Positions 53,550 to 62,591 of a stretch of 64,000 bases of DNA are shown piece by piece (the first letter of the stretch is position 1; the number at the start of each line of letters is the position of its first letter). The notes under the pieces are model-generated. The model was not told the DNA's origin and ran no database searches. It was given only the letters and a program-made list of their open reading frames with translations. The DNA is from CAZUGO01 sp964619935 (lineage in GTDB: Bacteria; Planctomycetota; Phycisphaerae; UBA1845; CAIVHJ01). Made by a program: the position numbers and the translations under genes. The stretch is from positions 1-64,000 of the forward strand of contig CAZUGO010000040.1 in assembly GCA_964619935.1 (NCBI GenBank). Reading direction: 5' to 3'.

Positions 53550-55652
53550 CTACGCCCCTTGCGCGGCCAGCTCCAGATCGGCGGCTTTCTTGGACAACTT
53601 GACCCGGCCCTGCTCGTCGATCAGGATGACCTTGACCTTCAGCTCATCACCGATCTTGCAGACATCGCCGACACTCTTAACGTAACCCTCGGACAATTCG
53701 CTGATGTGGCACAAGCCGTCCTGGCCGGGCAGAATCTCGATGAAGGCGCCGAAGTCCTTCACGCTGGTGACCCGGCCGTGATAAATCTTGCCGACCTTGA
53801 CTTCCGCCGCCGCTCCTTCGACCATCGCCAGGGCTTTCTCCGCGGCTGCCGCATCGACGCAACTCACGTACACGGTGCCGTCCTCCTCGATCTCGACCTT
53901 GGCGCCCGTGGACGCTTCGATGCCTTTGATGCCCTTGCCGCCCGGCCCGATGACCCGGCCGATCTTTTCCGGATTGATCTTCAGGGTCAGGATGCGCGGC
54001 GCGTGCTTGCTGGGCTCGGCCTTGGGTCGCGGCAAGGTCTGCAACATGATCTTGAGAATGTGCAGCCGGGCTTCGCGGGCCAATTCCAGGGCCTCCGCGA
54101 TCTTCTCATGATCCAGACCGTAGGCCTTGAGGTCCACCTGGATCGCGGTGATGCCGCGCTGCGTGCCGGAGACCTTGAAGTCCATGTCGCCAAAATGATC
54201 TTCCTCGCCCAGAATGTCGACCACCATGAGATGTTTGCGGTCGTCGTGGAACATGCCCACCGAGATCCCGGCCACCGGACGAATGATCGGCACCCCCGCG
54301 TCCATCAACGCCAGGGTGCCGCCGCAGACCGAAGCCATCGAGCTGGACCCGTTGGATTCAAAGATGTCCGCGACCAGCCGGATGGTGTACGGAAAGTCAT
54401 CCGGCGACGGCAGGACGGCTTCGAGGGACTTCTCGGCCAGGTTGCCGTGCCCGATCTCACGGCGGCTGACCGCCCCGACCCGCTTGACCTCACCGGTGCA
54501 GATCGGCGGGAAGTTGTAATGCAGCATGAACTTCTTGGAGTACTCTTCGATCAGGCCGTCGACCACCTGTTCGTCACGAATCGTGCCAAGGGTTGCCACC
54601 ACCAGCCCCTGGGTCTCTCCCCGCTGAAACAACGCGCTGCCATGGGTCCGCGGCAGGACCTCGATTTCGCAGGAGATGTCGCGGATGTCCCGCGGCCCTC
54701 GGCCGTCGGAGCGGATCCCGCTTTGTAACACCATGTCGCGGATCACCAAGCCCTCGATCTGGTGCATCACCGCCCAGGCGTCACTGCGGCGGACCTCGGG
54801 ATTCACGGCGTCTTCGGGCGCAATCTCGTCGAGCACCTCGCGGTACAGAGCCGAAACCGCCTCGTTGCGCTCCTGTTTCTTGACGATCTGCTTGCGGGTC
54901 CTGAACTCGTGGTAGCACCGTTCGTGCAGGCGGTTGTGCAGGCTGTCGTTGGCCGGCTCAGGCTGCCAGGCGATCGGCTTGTTGACCTTGGCGGCCAACT
55001 CGGACTGCATCTGGCAGACGGTCTTGATGAAGGTGTGGCCCTGCTTGACGCCCTCCAGAACCACCTCCTCGGACAGCTCCATTCCGCCCAGCTCGATCAT
55101 GTTGATGTGATCGCTGTGGCCGCCGAGCACCATTTCCATATCACTGTATTCGAGCTGCGGAATCGTGGGATTGAGGACGTACTTGCCGTCCACCCGACCG
55201 ACACGTGCGGCACCCAGCGGCGTGGTAAACGGAAGTCCGCTGATCATCAGTGCCGCCGAGGCCCCGATCATCGACAGGATGTCCGGATCGTTCTCCTGGT
55301 CGTGCGACAGCACCATGGCCTGGATCAGCACCTCGTCCTTGAACCCCTCCGGAAACATCGGACGAATGGGCCGATCGACCAGCCGCATGGTCAGGATTTC
55401 CTTCTGGGTGGGCCGCCCCTCACGCTTGAAGAAGCCACCCGGAATCTTGCCGGCGGCGTAGGTCTTCTCCCGGTAGTCAACCGTCAATGGAAAAAAGTCG
55501 ATGCCCTCGCGCGGGATCCCGGTCACCACGCCGACAAAGACGATGGTGTCGCCATAACGGACCCACACCGACCCCGCCGCCTGCTTGCCGATCTTCCCGG
55601 TCTCAATCGAAAATACCCGCCCCGCCAATTCACGCTCAACACGATGAACCAT
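53550..55652 (-). CDS. pnp: polyribonucleotide nucleotidyltransferase
   Basis: 700 aa, standard length. 3'-to-5' phosphorolytic exoribonuclease of the RNA degradosome. Two RNase PH domains ('FFPLTVDYREKTYAAGKIPG', then 'RTHGSALFQRGETQGLVV'), a KH domain with GPGGKG, and an S1 domain ('HGRVTSVKDFGAFIEILPGQ'). Start at ATG 55652 with AAGGAA nine bases upstream. Downstream of rpsO in the same direction, the classic rpsO-pnp order. Confidence 0.96.
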   Translation of the reverse strand: MVHRVERELAGRVFSIETGKIGKQAAGSVWVRYGDTIVFVGVVTGIPREGIDFFPLTVDYREKTYAAGKIPGGFFKREGRPTQKEILTMRLVDRPIRPMFPEGFKDEVLIQAMVLSHDQENDPDILSMIGASAALMISGLPFTTPLGAARVGRVDGKYVLNPTIPQLEYSDMEMVLGGHSDHINMIELGGMELSEEVVLEGVKQGHTFIKTVCQMQSELAAKVNKPIAWQPEPANDSLHNRLHERCYHEFRTRKQIVKKQERNEAVSALYREVLDEIAPEDAVNPEVRRSDAWAVMHQIEGLVIRDMVLQSGIRSDGRGPRDIRDISCEIEVLPRTHGSALFQRGETQGLVVATLGTIRDEQVVDGLIEEYSKKFMLHYNFPPICTGEVKRVGAVSRREIGHGNLAEKSLEAVLPSPDDFPYTIRLVADIFESNGSSSMASVCGGTLALMDAGVPIIRPVAGISVGMFHDDRKHLMVVDILGEEDHFGDMDFKVSGTQRGITAIQVDLKAYGLDHEKIAEALELAREARLHILKIMLQTLPRPKAEPSKHAPRILTLKINPEKIGRVIGPGGKGIKGIEASTGAKVEIEEDGTVYVSCVDAAAAEKALAMVEGAAAEVKVGKIYHGRVTSVKDFGAFIEILPGQDGLCHISELSEGYVKSVGDVCKIGDELKVKVILIDEQGRVKLSKKAADLELAAQGA

Positions 55653-55722
55653 CACTTCAGTTCCTTTTGTTGACACCAACAGCTGTCCCAGACATCCACA
55701 CAGTCAACACCAATTAATCGAA

Positions 55723-55755
55723 GCGCCGCGGCCGGGCCAAGGCCTTCGGCGGCGC
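55723..55755 (-). other. hairpin in the rpsO-pnp intergenic RNA
   Basis: A 7-bp stem GCGCCGC/GCGGCGC with an inner GGCC/GGCC pairing. In many bacteria the rpsO-pnp spacer holds an RNase III or autoregulatory hairpin; this one could play that part. Inference from position and folding only. Confidence 0.4.
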
Positions 55756-55862
55756 AAGAGGCGCGTAGGTCGCACAAGGGCCACGACCTCCGAATCTTGT
55801 CGTGCAAGGGGGATTCGAATGCGGCTCTGGAGGAGCGGCTGAACGTCACAGCCTCGAGATCG

Positions 55863-56132
55863 TTACTTTCGCAGTCCCAATTTTCCAATGATTTCCTGAT
55901 ACCGCCGACGATCGGTCTTGGTCAAGTATTTGAGCAGACTGTTCCGCCGGCCCACCAGCTTGAGCAACCCACGGCGCGAGGAGTGGTCCTTCTTGTGGGT
56001 CTTGAGGTGCTCGGTCAAGTACTGGATGCGCTCGGTCAGCAGCGCGATTTGAATCTCCGGCGATCCGGAATCGCGATCGTGTACCCGATGCTGCCCAATG
56101 ACCTCCGATTTGCGTTGAGGCGTCATTACCAT
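55863..56132 (-). CDS. rpsO: 30S ribosomal protein S15
   Basis: 89 aa. Binds 16S rRNA early in small-subunit assembly. Seen: 'HDRDSGSPEIQIALLTERIQ', 'LTEHLKTHKKDHSSRRGLLK' and 'GRRNSLLKYLTKTDRRRYQE'. Start at ATG 56132 (AAGG upstream), with an alternative ATG two codons later. It precedes pnp by about 210 bases. Confidence 0.97.
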   Translation of the reverse strand: MVMTPQRKSEVIGQHRVHDRDSGSPEIQIALLTERIQYLTEHLKTHKKDHSSRRGLLKLVGRRNSLLKYLTKTDRRRYQEIIGKLGLRK

Positions 56133-56201
56133 GAGATCGAACCTTGTTTGATTGCAGACCGCGGACTCGTCCGGGCGCTACCGGATTCATTAAGATGGGG
56201 T

Positions 56202-56230
56202 AGGGTAGCAGACGATGCCTGGTTTGGCAA
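56202..56230 (-). promoter_or_regulatory. possible promoter for rpsO-pnp
   Basis: On the minus strand TTGCCA (56230-56225), a 17-base spacer and TACCCT (56207-56202). Good -35 box and spacing, weak -10 box. Confidence 0.35.
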
Positions 56231-56263
56231 GCACCTCGAGGCCACATGGTTGGAGTCGGGCGC

Positions 56264-56647
56264 TCAGGTGGCCAGCAGCTTCTCCGCCGTCTCCATGAGC
56301 CGCTCCATGCGGAACGGCTTGCTGAGGTACTCATCGACCCCCAGGCTCTGGGCCCAGGCCTTGTGCCGGGTGCCCTGATTGCCGGTGATCATGATGATGT
56401 GCGGTCGAGCGTTCTTCTTGCCGCCCTTGAGCTTCTCCAGCACCAGGAAGCCGCTGCGCTTCGGCAGCATGGCGTCCAGCACCACGAGGTCGGGGTCCGC
56501 GGAGACGGCCATCTCAATCGCGGCATTGCCATCGCTGGCCAAGCTGATCTCGGCTCCAGTGTCTTGGAAGGCAATCCTGATCGCCTCCAGGATCTCCGGA
56601 TCGTCGTCTACAATCAGAACCGATTTACCTGCACACGCTGACGTCAC
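56264..56647 (-). CDS. stand-alone response-regulator receiver protein
   Basis: 127 aa, a single REC domain. GTG start at 56647 with GGAGG six bases upstream. Acidic pocket 'VLIVDDDPEI', phosphoacceptor Asp58 ('DLVVLDAMLPKRSGFLVLEK'), Thr/Lys in 'IIMITGN' and 'LSKPFRMERL'. No output domain, so it acts as a relay or CheY-like adaptor. Its kinase is not adjacent. Confidence 0.9.
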   Translation of the reverse strand: MTSACAGKSVLIVDDDPEILEAIRIAFQDTGAEISLASDGNAAIEMAVSADPDLVVLDAMLPKRSGFLVLEKLKGGKKNARPHIIMITGNQGTRHKAWAQSLGVDEYLSKPFRMERLMETAEKLLAT

Positions 56648-56696
56648 ACGATGCCTCCAAAGCGGTTGGGTTCGGTTGGACGATATTGCTACCCTG

Positions 56697-56724
56697 AGTA
56701 TAGACACCCGGGCCCATTGATCAA
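56697..56724 (-). promoter_or_regulatory. predicted promoter of the receiver gene
   Basis: On the minus strand TTGATC (56724-56719), a 16-base spacer and TATACT (56702-56697), about 50 bases before the GTG start. Confidence 0.5.
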
Positions 56725-57116
56725 CCCAGCAGCAAGAATGGCCCCGCGGCCAATTCCGTCATCGGCGGGCTGGGTGCTGCCAGCGAGGCCATGAGTCCCA
56801 TGGCCTGCATGCCTTAGCGTATTCCCAAACACCTCGGGCCGCAACGGGTGCAACCGGCGGGTCCGCCCGGCTGGCGGTTGCCCTACCCGTTGGGTCGCCG
56901 GACCCGCACAGTGACTGGGCCAGGGGGCAACCGCCCGAAGACCGCAGACTGGGACAGCAAACGCTCACCGGCCAGCGACGGTTGCACCCGCTGTCGGGCC
57001 GATCAGCGCTGCCGTCCGCCGCCAGCCGACGGAGGTGGTTGACACTTCCTGTATACTGTGCGCGCAACTCGCCATACCGGCGCGCGGTGCCGGTGACGGA
57101 TCACTGGAGCGGTCGC
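56725..57116. other. divergent intergenic region with hairpins
   Basis: About 390 bases between the receiver gene and murI. It holds a short inverted repeat AGGCCATG-AGTCC-CATGGCCT (56786-56806) and a larger composite hairpin (56842-56892). No convincing open frame. TATACT at 57052-57057 may be the murI -10 box, but no -35 box fits at normal spacing. Confidence 0.5.
56842..56892. other. composite long hairpin of unknown role
   Basis: Outer stem CAACGGGT/ACCCGTTG (56842-56849, 56885-56892), middle stem GCAACCG/CGGTTGC (56850-56856, 56875-56881) and inner stem CGGG/CCCG, about 19 paired bases with small bulges. It lies between divergent genes, so it is not an ordinary terminator. Confidence 0.55.
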
Positions 57117-57986
57117 GTGTCGCCACGACATCCATCCTCACAAGAGGCCCCGATTGCCGTGTTCGACTCAGGTCTGGGTGGCCTGAGCGTGGTGCAATCC
57201 CTGCGGCAGCGCCTGCCACACGAACACGTCATCTATTACGGCGATACGGCCAGGGTTCCGTACGGCAACAAGTCGCAGGAGACGGTGGCCCGTTTCGCCA
57301 GGGAAATCTGCGCGTTCTTGCTGCACTTTGAGCCCAAGTGCATCATTGCGGCCTGCAATACGGCCAGCGCCCTGGGTGTTCCCGCCATTCGTCCCGGAAT
57401 CCCGGTCCCGCTGCTTGATGTGGTGGCGCCGAGCGCCCAGGCCACCGCGGCGTTGAGTCATCGCGATCTGGTGGCGGTGTTGGGTACCGAAGCCACCATC
57501 GCCTCGGGCGCCTTCGAACGTGCCATCCGAAAACACAATGCCCACATTCGGGTCATCCAGCAGGCCTGCCCGTTGTTTGTGCCCATCGTCGAGGAAGGCC
57601 GATCAGCGGACGATCCCGTCACGCGGTTGGTCATCGAGGACTACCTGGCGGCGGTGCGCGGGCTGAAACCCGATGCGGTGCTGCTGGGGTGCACGCACTA
57701 CCCGCTGCTGAAGCCGGCCCTGCAGGCCTTCTTCGGCCAGTCCGTGGCCCTGGTCGATCCAGGCGCCGCCGTCGCCGCCTCGGTCGCCGCCCTGCTGGAG
57801 CAATCCGGCTCGTTGTCGGCCCGCGGCGACCGCGGAAAGGTACAATGCTATGTCAGTGACTTTCCCCAACGATTCGCCGCCATCGGGGCCCGCTTCCTGG
57901 GCGAGCCACTGCCGCACGTCACCCGGGCGTGCGCTGAAAGCTGGTCAGCCGGACGCCCCACGAACGATGCCGCCGCAGGTGCCTGA
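57117..57986 (+). CDS. murI: glutamate racemase
   Basis: 289 aa. Makes D-glutamate for peptidoglycan. GTG start at 57117 with GGAG eight bases upstream, in front of the family's 'IAVFDSGLGGLSVVQSLRQR'. The two catalytic Cys are Cys80 ('IIAACNTASALG') and Cys192 ('LLGCTHYPLLKP'). Its presence argues for a peptidoglycan wall. The 3' end overlaps the next gene by 20 bases. Confidence 0.93.
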   Translation: MSPRHPSSQEAPIAVFDSGLGGLSVVQSLRQRLPHEHVIYYGDTARVPYGNKSQETVARFAREICAFLLHFEPKCIIAACNTASALGVPAIRPGIPVPLLDVVAPSAQATAALSHRDLVAVLGTEATIASGAFERAIRKHNAHIRVIQQACPLFVPIVEEGRSADDPVTRLVIEDYLAAVRGLKPDAVLLGCTHYPLLKPALQAFFGQSVALVDPGAAVAASVAALLEQSGSLSARGDRGKVQCYVSDFPQRFAAIGARFLGEPLPHVTRACAESWSAGRPTNDAAAGA

Positions 57987-58716
57987 CCCGGTTGGTCGTC
58001 GGCAGCGCCGCTGCCTGATCGGGTTGCTGCTGATCTGGCTGGTGGTCGGGCCCGGGTGCGACCACCTCGACTCCAGACCGCAGCGGGTGTGGTCGCAGCG
58101 GCAGGCCGAGGCGGTCTTGCTCGACGCTCTGCAGCGCGAATCTCCCGATGAACGCCGACGGGCCGTTGAGCGGATTGCCCAGTGCGAGTTCGTGGGATCC
58201 GAGCTATCGGTCACCACCATGGCCACGATCCTGCAAACCGATTCCAGTGAGCTGGTGCGCCGCGCCGCGGCCCGCGGCCTGGCGTGCAGCGGTAGCCCGC
58301 TGGCCCTGGAAGCCGTCATCGGGATGCTCCTTCGACCGGCCCCACAGGACGATCCGCCCGGGCCGACGGTAACCCAGGCGCAGATCGATGCGTTGCGCGT
58401 GCTCATGGACGGCGGCTTGCCCTGCCGTGATGAACCGCCGGTGATCCAGGCCCTGGATGGTCACCTTCGGGGAAACCCCAACCCGGAGGTCCGCATCGCC
58501 GCCGCCCGGGCCCTGGAGGGGTTTCGGGACCCGTCGGCCATCCGGGCCCTGATCGTGGCGCTGGATCAACCCGACTTCGCGGTGACCTTCCAGGCCCGAC
58601 AGGCCTTGACCCGACTGACCGGAGAGAACCACGCCCGCAGATCCGAGGAATGGCGGCACTGGGTTACCGCTCGCGAGGTCTCGCTCGAACCGCCCTCCCA
58701 GGAAGTGACCCGCTGA
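57967..58716 (+). CDS. HEAT-repeat lipoprotein
   Basis: 249 aa. It starts at ATG 57967 inside the end of murI. N-terminal signal with lipobox 'WLVVGPGC'. Armadillo/HEAT-like helical repeats follow ('SPDERRRAVERIAQCEFVGS', 'SSELVRRAAARGLACSGSPL', 'NPEVRIAAARALEGFRDPSA', 'FAVTFQARQALTRLTGEN'). Probably a periplasmic protein-binding scaffold. The overlap suggests cotranscription with murI. Confidence 0.8.
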   Translation: MPPQVPDPVGRRQRRCLIGLLLIWLVVGPGCDHLDSRPQRVWSQRQAEAVLLDALQRESPDERRRAVERIAQCEFVGSELSVTTMATILQTDSSELVRRAAARGLACSGSPLALEAVIGMLLRPAPQDDPPGPTVTQAQIDALRVLMDGGLPCRDEPPVIQALDGHLRGNPNPEVRIAAARALEGFRDPSAIRALIVALDQPDFAVTFQARQALTRLTGENHARRSEEWRHWVTAREVSLEPPSQEVTR

Positions 58717-58744
58717 GCGCCATGGTTGAGCACGGGTGCACAGC

Positions 58745-59749
58745 ATGAAGGCCCTGGTTGTCGATGACGGTATCCGGCTGGACCCCCAATGGCCTGATCC
58801 CGTGCCGGTCGACGGCGAAGCGCTGATCCGGGTCCGCCTGGCCGGAATCTGCACCACCGACCTGGAACTCATCAAAGGCTACATGAACTTTCACGGCGTC
58901 CCAGGTCATGAGTTCGTCGGCGATGTCGTCGCCGGCCCGCCGGAGTGGCTGGGCCGGCGGGTGGTCGCGGAAATCAACTGCGTCTGCCGGCGCTGTGACA
59001 TGTGCCGCCGCGGGTTTGCCAATCACTGCCGGGCCCGAACCGTGCTCGGGATCGCCGGCCGCAACGGGGCCTTTGCGGAGCTGCTGGCCGTGCCGCTGGA
59101 CAATCTTCACGCCGTCCCGGACGCGGTAACCGACGAGCAGGCGGTCTTCACCGAACCACTGGCCGCCGCGTTCCAAATCATCAAGCAGATCCCCATCGAT
59201 TCGCGAATGCACGTTGCAGTGCTCGGTTCCGGACGGCTCGGGCTGCTGGTCGCCCAGGTGCTGCAGCGCACCGGGTGTCGCTTGCAGGTCATCGGACGCA
59301 ACCCACTGACCCTGGACTTTTGTGAGAAGCACGGCATCCAGACCCGCGCCGTCGGCGAAATCGTCCCCAAGGCGGATCACGATGTCGTGGTGGACTGCAC
59401 CGGTGACCCTCGGACGGTGGCCCTGGCCGCCGAACTGGTCAGACCCCGCGGCACGATTGTCCTCAAGAGCACGGCTGCGACCGCCGCGCCGCTGAACCTG
59501 GCGCCCTTGGTTGTCAACGAGATCAACTTGCTCGGCAGCCGCTGCGGACCGTTCCCCGATGCCCTGGCTGCCCTGGCCGCCGACCACATCGACGTGGTCA
59601 CCCTGATTAGCCGCACGTTCGATATCGGTCAGGGACTGCGCGCCTTGCAGGAGGCAGCACTGCCGGAATCCATTAAGATCCTGCTGCGCCCGAACCCACC
59701 GCTGCCGTCGGCTGCCGATCCGGCCCACAAAAAACTTGACCGGGCCTGA
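58745..59749 (+). CDS. zinc-dependent alcohol dehydrogenase (MDR superfamily)
   Basis: 334 aa. Catalytic zinc motif 'GICTTDLELIKGY' with 'GVPGHEFVGDVV'. Structural zinc Cys cluster 'CVCRRCDMCRRGFANHC'. NAD-binding 'VAVLGSGRLGLLVAQVL'. Of the type that includes sorbitol and threonine dehydrogenases; the substrate cannot be read from sequence. ATG at 58745 preferred; a GTG three codons earlier is possible. It starts 28 bases after the HEAT-repeat gene. Confidence 0.88.
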   Translation: MKALVVDDGIRLDPQWPDPVPVDGEALIRVRLAGICTTDLELIKGYMNFHGVPGHEFVGDVVAGPPEWLGRRVVAEINCVCRRCDMCRRGFANHCRARTVLGIAGRNGAFAELLAVPLDNLHAVPDAVTDEQAVFTEPLAAAFQIIKQIPIDSRMHVAVLGSGRLGLLVAQVLQRTGCRLQVIGRNPLTLDFCEKHGIQTRAVGEIVPKADHDVVVDCTGDPRTVALAAELVRPRGTIVLKSTAATAAPLNLAPLVVNEINLLGSRCGPFPDALAALAADHIDVVTLISRTFDIGQGLRALQEAALPESIKILLRPNPPLPSAADPAHKKLDRA

Positions 59750-59846
59750 TCGGGAACTATCATCAACCTCCGACTGTGGCCCGGATCGGGCGGGCCTGGC
59801 GCTGGACGCAAGCCAACGAAGACCCGGCCTCAAGCCCTCCCGAAGA

Positions 59847-61202
59847 ATGCGCTCAATGAAGCCGATACAACCAGCATTGCCCATCATCACCCTGGTGCTC
59901 TGCGGAGGCAGCGCCTTCGCCCGGGGCGACGAGCACCCGGTCCGCCGCGGCGTCGTCGGCATCGCGGTGCGGCAGCCGGCCTCCGGCGGCGGCGCCGAGG
60001 TCATGCGTCTCGACATCGGGTCGCCCGCGTACCAGGCCGACCTGCGCGCCGGTGACCTCATCACCCATTCCAACGGTCGCAGTGTCGACAGCAGCCGTCG
60101 ACTCGCCGAGGCCCTGGACCAAGCTCGGGCCGACAGCCAATGGCGCCTGCGGGTCAGCCGGGCCGGCAGGTCGCACACGATCACCCTCGTCGCTCAGCCG
60201 GCACCCCAAGAACCCAGCACCGCGGAGGTTCACACCGACTACACCTGGCTGCGGACCGCCGACGGCATCCATTTGCGCCAACTCCTGACCCGACCGGCCG
60301 GAAGCGGAACCCGCTGGCCGATGGTTCTGATCCTGCCGGGGCTGGGCGGCATTGCCTGCGACGACCCGTCCTTTCCGATGTACCGCCAGGTCGCCCACGC
60401 ATTCGCCCGCCATGGCTTCGCCGTGGTTCGCTGGGACCAGCGAGGCTCCGGTGACAGCTACGGCGCACCCTATGCAGATGTCGACTTCGAGCGCGAAACG
60501 CAGGACGCCGGCGAGATCCTCAAGAGCCTGCTCACGCGACCGGACGTGGACCGCAGCCGCATTTATGCCTTCGGGTACAGCATGGGTGGCGTGGTGGGAC
60601 CCAACCTCATCGCCCGCCAAGATGGATTGGCTGCTCTGGTGACCTGGGGGACGTTGTCCCGGCCCGTCGTGGAGTACATGATCAACATGGCCCGCGAGCA
60701 AGGCCCGCTGGCCGGTCTGGGCGCTCCCGAGATCAACCGCCAGGTGCGGCTGACCATCCGGTTCTACGAGCGACTGCTGGCCGGAGGCGAGCCGCACCGC
60801 CTCGTCCAAGAATACCCCCAACTCCGCGAATTCGCGCCCGATGGAACCCATGTCCAAGGGAAGACCGCCCAATTCTGGCGGCAACTGGATTCCACCCGTT
60901 ACGACCAGATCTACGGCAGCAGCCGGGTTCCGACGCTGGCCCTGTATGCCGAGCACGACTTCATCGCCACGCTGCTGGATCAGACCAACATCGTGGACTT
61001 GGCCCGGGCGTCCGGGCGTGCCGATGTGCACTCCAGCGTGATCCCCGGATTGGATCACTACATGAATCGGGTGACCAGTCGGTCCGAATCGTTCGAGAAG
61101 GTCAAGACTCGGCAGTACGAGTTCAACCCGCTCGGCGTCGACGCCGCGGTGCAGTGGATCGAGAAACTCGAGGAGTTTCGCCGCCAGCCGCAGCAGCCTT
61201 GA
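59847..61202 (+). CDS. secreted PDZ-alpha/beta hydrolase fusion
   Basis: 451 aa. Signal peptide 'PIITLVLCGGSAFARGDE'. A PDZ-like domain at about residues 40-115 ('LDIGSPAYQADLRAGDLITH'). Then an alpha/beta hydrolase with the nucleophile Ser245 in 'AFGYSMGGVVGP', oxyanion 'LILPGLGGIACDD', acid Asp in 'YAEHDFIA', and His in 'IPGLDHYMNRV'. It looks like an S9-type or dienelactone hydrolase-like esterase/peptidase with an added PDZ domain for substrate binding. Acts outside the cytoplasm; substrate unknown. Confidence 0.85.
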   Translation: MRSMKPIQPALPIITLVLCGGSAFARGDEHPVRRGVVGIAVRQPASGGGAEVMRLDIGSPAYQADLRAGDLITHSNGRSVDSSRRLAEALDQARADSQWRLRVSRAGRSHTITLVAQPAPQEPSTAEVHTDYTWLRTADGIHLRQLLTRPAGSGTRWPMVLILPGLGGIACDDPSFPMYRQVAHAFARHGFAVVRWDQRGSGDSYGAPYADVDFERETQDAGEILKSLLTRPDVDRSRIYAFGYSMGGVVGPNLIARQDGLAALVTWGTLSRPVVEYMINMAREQGPLAGLGAPEINRQVRLTIRFYERLLAGGEPHRLVQEYPQLREFAPDGTHVQGKTAQFWRQLDSTRYDQIYGSSRVPTLALYAEHDFIATLLDQTNIVDLARASGRADVHSSVIPGLDHYMNRVTSRSESFEKVKTRQYEFNPLGVDAAVQWIEKLEEFRRQPQQP

Positions 61203-61279
61203 GTGCAGCGCGGCGGCCGCGGGTCCAGCGCCGGGCCAGAAGCTGGATCCCTCCAGGCCAGGCGCCGCCGACACCGCGA

Positions 61280-61870
61280 CTACAGGTTCTCCACGAACAG
61301 GGAGGCCCCGCGAAGCCGGCGCATGTGCTCACGGATGGCATCGGCAATCACGTCGGGCTGCGCGATGCCGTCCAGGCGCAGTTCGGTGTCGGACCGATCG
61401 GTGGACATCACCCGCAGGCTGCCCAGCCCGCACAGGCGGTCCACCACGGTCTTGTGAATTCGAACATCGTCAACGCGAATCAGCTCCGTTTGGTCAATGG
61501 TTCGGGAGAGCAATCCGCGCTCCACAAACAGTCGCTGGGTGGTCAAGCGGTAGTGACAACTGAACACGGCGTATGCGATGCCCACCGCCACCCAAGCCCA
61601 CCCTGCGAGGGTCAGGACCAGCAGGGACCACCACAACCACGGCGGCGCCCCGATGCCGATCAAAGCGGCCACCACTGTCCAACCGATAATGAGTACAATT
61701 CGGCCGGTGTAATGCTTCCAACTGGAGCGCCCGTCCCAGACCTGCTGTTCCCGGGCGGGGTCCAGCGGCGCACCGTCCCCGCCGAGGACGGCGTCTCTCG
61801 CAGCGCCCGCCGCCTCCGCAACTGGCCCGCGGACCTTCATATCCTCATGTTGTTCATTACGTTGAGGCAT
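61280..61870 (-). CDS. bacterial PH-domain (bPH_2) membrane protein
   Basis: 196 aa. Start at ATG 61870, with GGAGGG eight bases upstream; the frame upstream of it is unsupported. Two membrane helices ('IVLIIGWTVVAALIGIGAPP', 'WSLLVLTLAGWAWVAVGIAY') are followed by the YdbS/bPH_2 domain ('YRLTTQRLFVERGLLSRTID', 'TELIRVDDVRIHKTVVDRLC', 'GSLRVMSTDRSD'). Function of the family is unclear. Confidence 0.82.
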   Translation of the reverse strand: MPQRNEQHEDMKVRGPVAEAAGAARDAVLGGDGAPLDPAREQQVWDGRSSWKHYTGRIVLIIGWTVVAALIGIGAPPWLWWSLLVLTLAGWAWVAVGIAYAVFSCHYRLTTQRLFVERGLLSRTIDQTELIRVDDVRIHKTVVDRLCGLGSLRVMSTDRSDTELRLDGIAQPDVIADAIREHMRRLRGASLFVENL

Positions 61871-61942
61871 TAAGTGCGCCCTCCGAACAGCCCTTGCGGG
61901 AACCGCGGCCCGCCGACGACACGGGTACCATGACACCGCACT

Positions 61943-61979
61943 CAAGACAACAAGTCAATTGTTATTTTAGGTCTTGACA
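61943..61979. promoter_or_regulatory. AT-rich inverted repeat with TTGACA
   Basis: A TCAAGAC/GTCTTGA stem with inner AACAA/TTGTT pairing lies in an A/T-rich spot between the bPH gene and the next plus-strand gene. TTGACA at 61974-61979 could be a -35 box reading right, but the matching -10 box (GAAATA) is weak. Confidence 0.3.
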
Positions 61980-62146
61980 ATCGTTTCGATCTCTTGGAAA
62001 TATGGTCGCGCGTAGATTGCTTCCGGTTGGGGGGCGCAGGTGCATCGCCCATTGCAAACTGGATCCGATGTTGATAATTGATGAGGTTGGTGCGGCTCAT
62101 GATCAAACAAGCGTTCGGTCCAACACTCCGCTCAGAAAGGCAAGAC

Positions 62147-62551
62147 ATGGATGTAGCCGGTTGGCACGTCGGGGTTGACGAGGGTCCCAGCGAATCCCCA
62201 TATGTTCCCAGTTGCGACCCCTCCGAGTTTGTCCCGCTGGTCTTCGCGATCTCCATCGACTGGGCCGAACGCTATCGCAGCGCCCTGGAGCAGCGAGGAA
62301 TCCCGACCCTGGTGGAATCGGATCACCACAAGTTCAGTCTCGGATTGCTGATGCGGCGGGTCCCGCTGCTGGTCCCCGAAGAGATGCAGGACGAAGCCTC
62401 TGAAATCGTCGCCCGCCTGGAACAGCTGGAGTCGGAGGGCGACGGCGATGATGAGTATTTTGACGAGGACGACGAAGAGCTGCTCGAGGACGACGACTTC
62501 GACGATGCCGACGACGAGGACGATCTGATCGACGACGAAGACGAGTTTTGA
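62147..62551 (+). CDS. DUF2007-like small protein with acidic tail
   Basis: 134 aa. AAAGG seven bases before the ATG at 62147. The middle ('FAISIDWAERYRSALEQRGI', 'PTLVESDHHKFSLGLLMRRV') resembles DUF2007-type signal-transduction adaptors. The last 40 residues are almost all Asp/Glu. Such a tail suggests binding to a basic partner or metal. It lies 40 bases before the Arg-rich 104-aa protein, whose strongly basic head could be a partner; this is inference. Confidence 0.72.
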   Translation: MDVAGWHVGVDEGPSESPYVPSCDPSEFVPLVFAISIDWAERYRSALEQRGIPTLVESDHHKFSLGLLMRRVPLLVPEEMQDEASEIVARLEQLESEGDGDDEYFDEDDEELLEDDDFDDADDEDDLIDDEDEF

Positions 62552-62591
62552 CCCCCCCGGTACGCCACGCCGGCATACCCAATGGTGACTC

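Noticed and set aside
58664..60184. A 506-codon open frame on the minus strand
   Set aside because: Covers the alcohol dehydrogenase gene in antisense; the plus-strand product has full zinc and Rossmann motifs.
59853..61274. A 473-codon open frame on the minus strand
   Set aside because: Shadow of the PDZ-alpha/beta hydrolase gene; no domain and no ribosome site.
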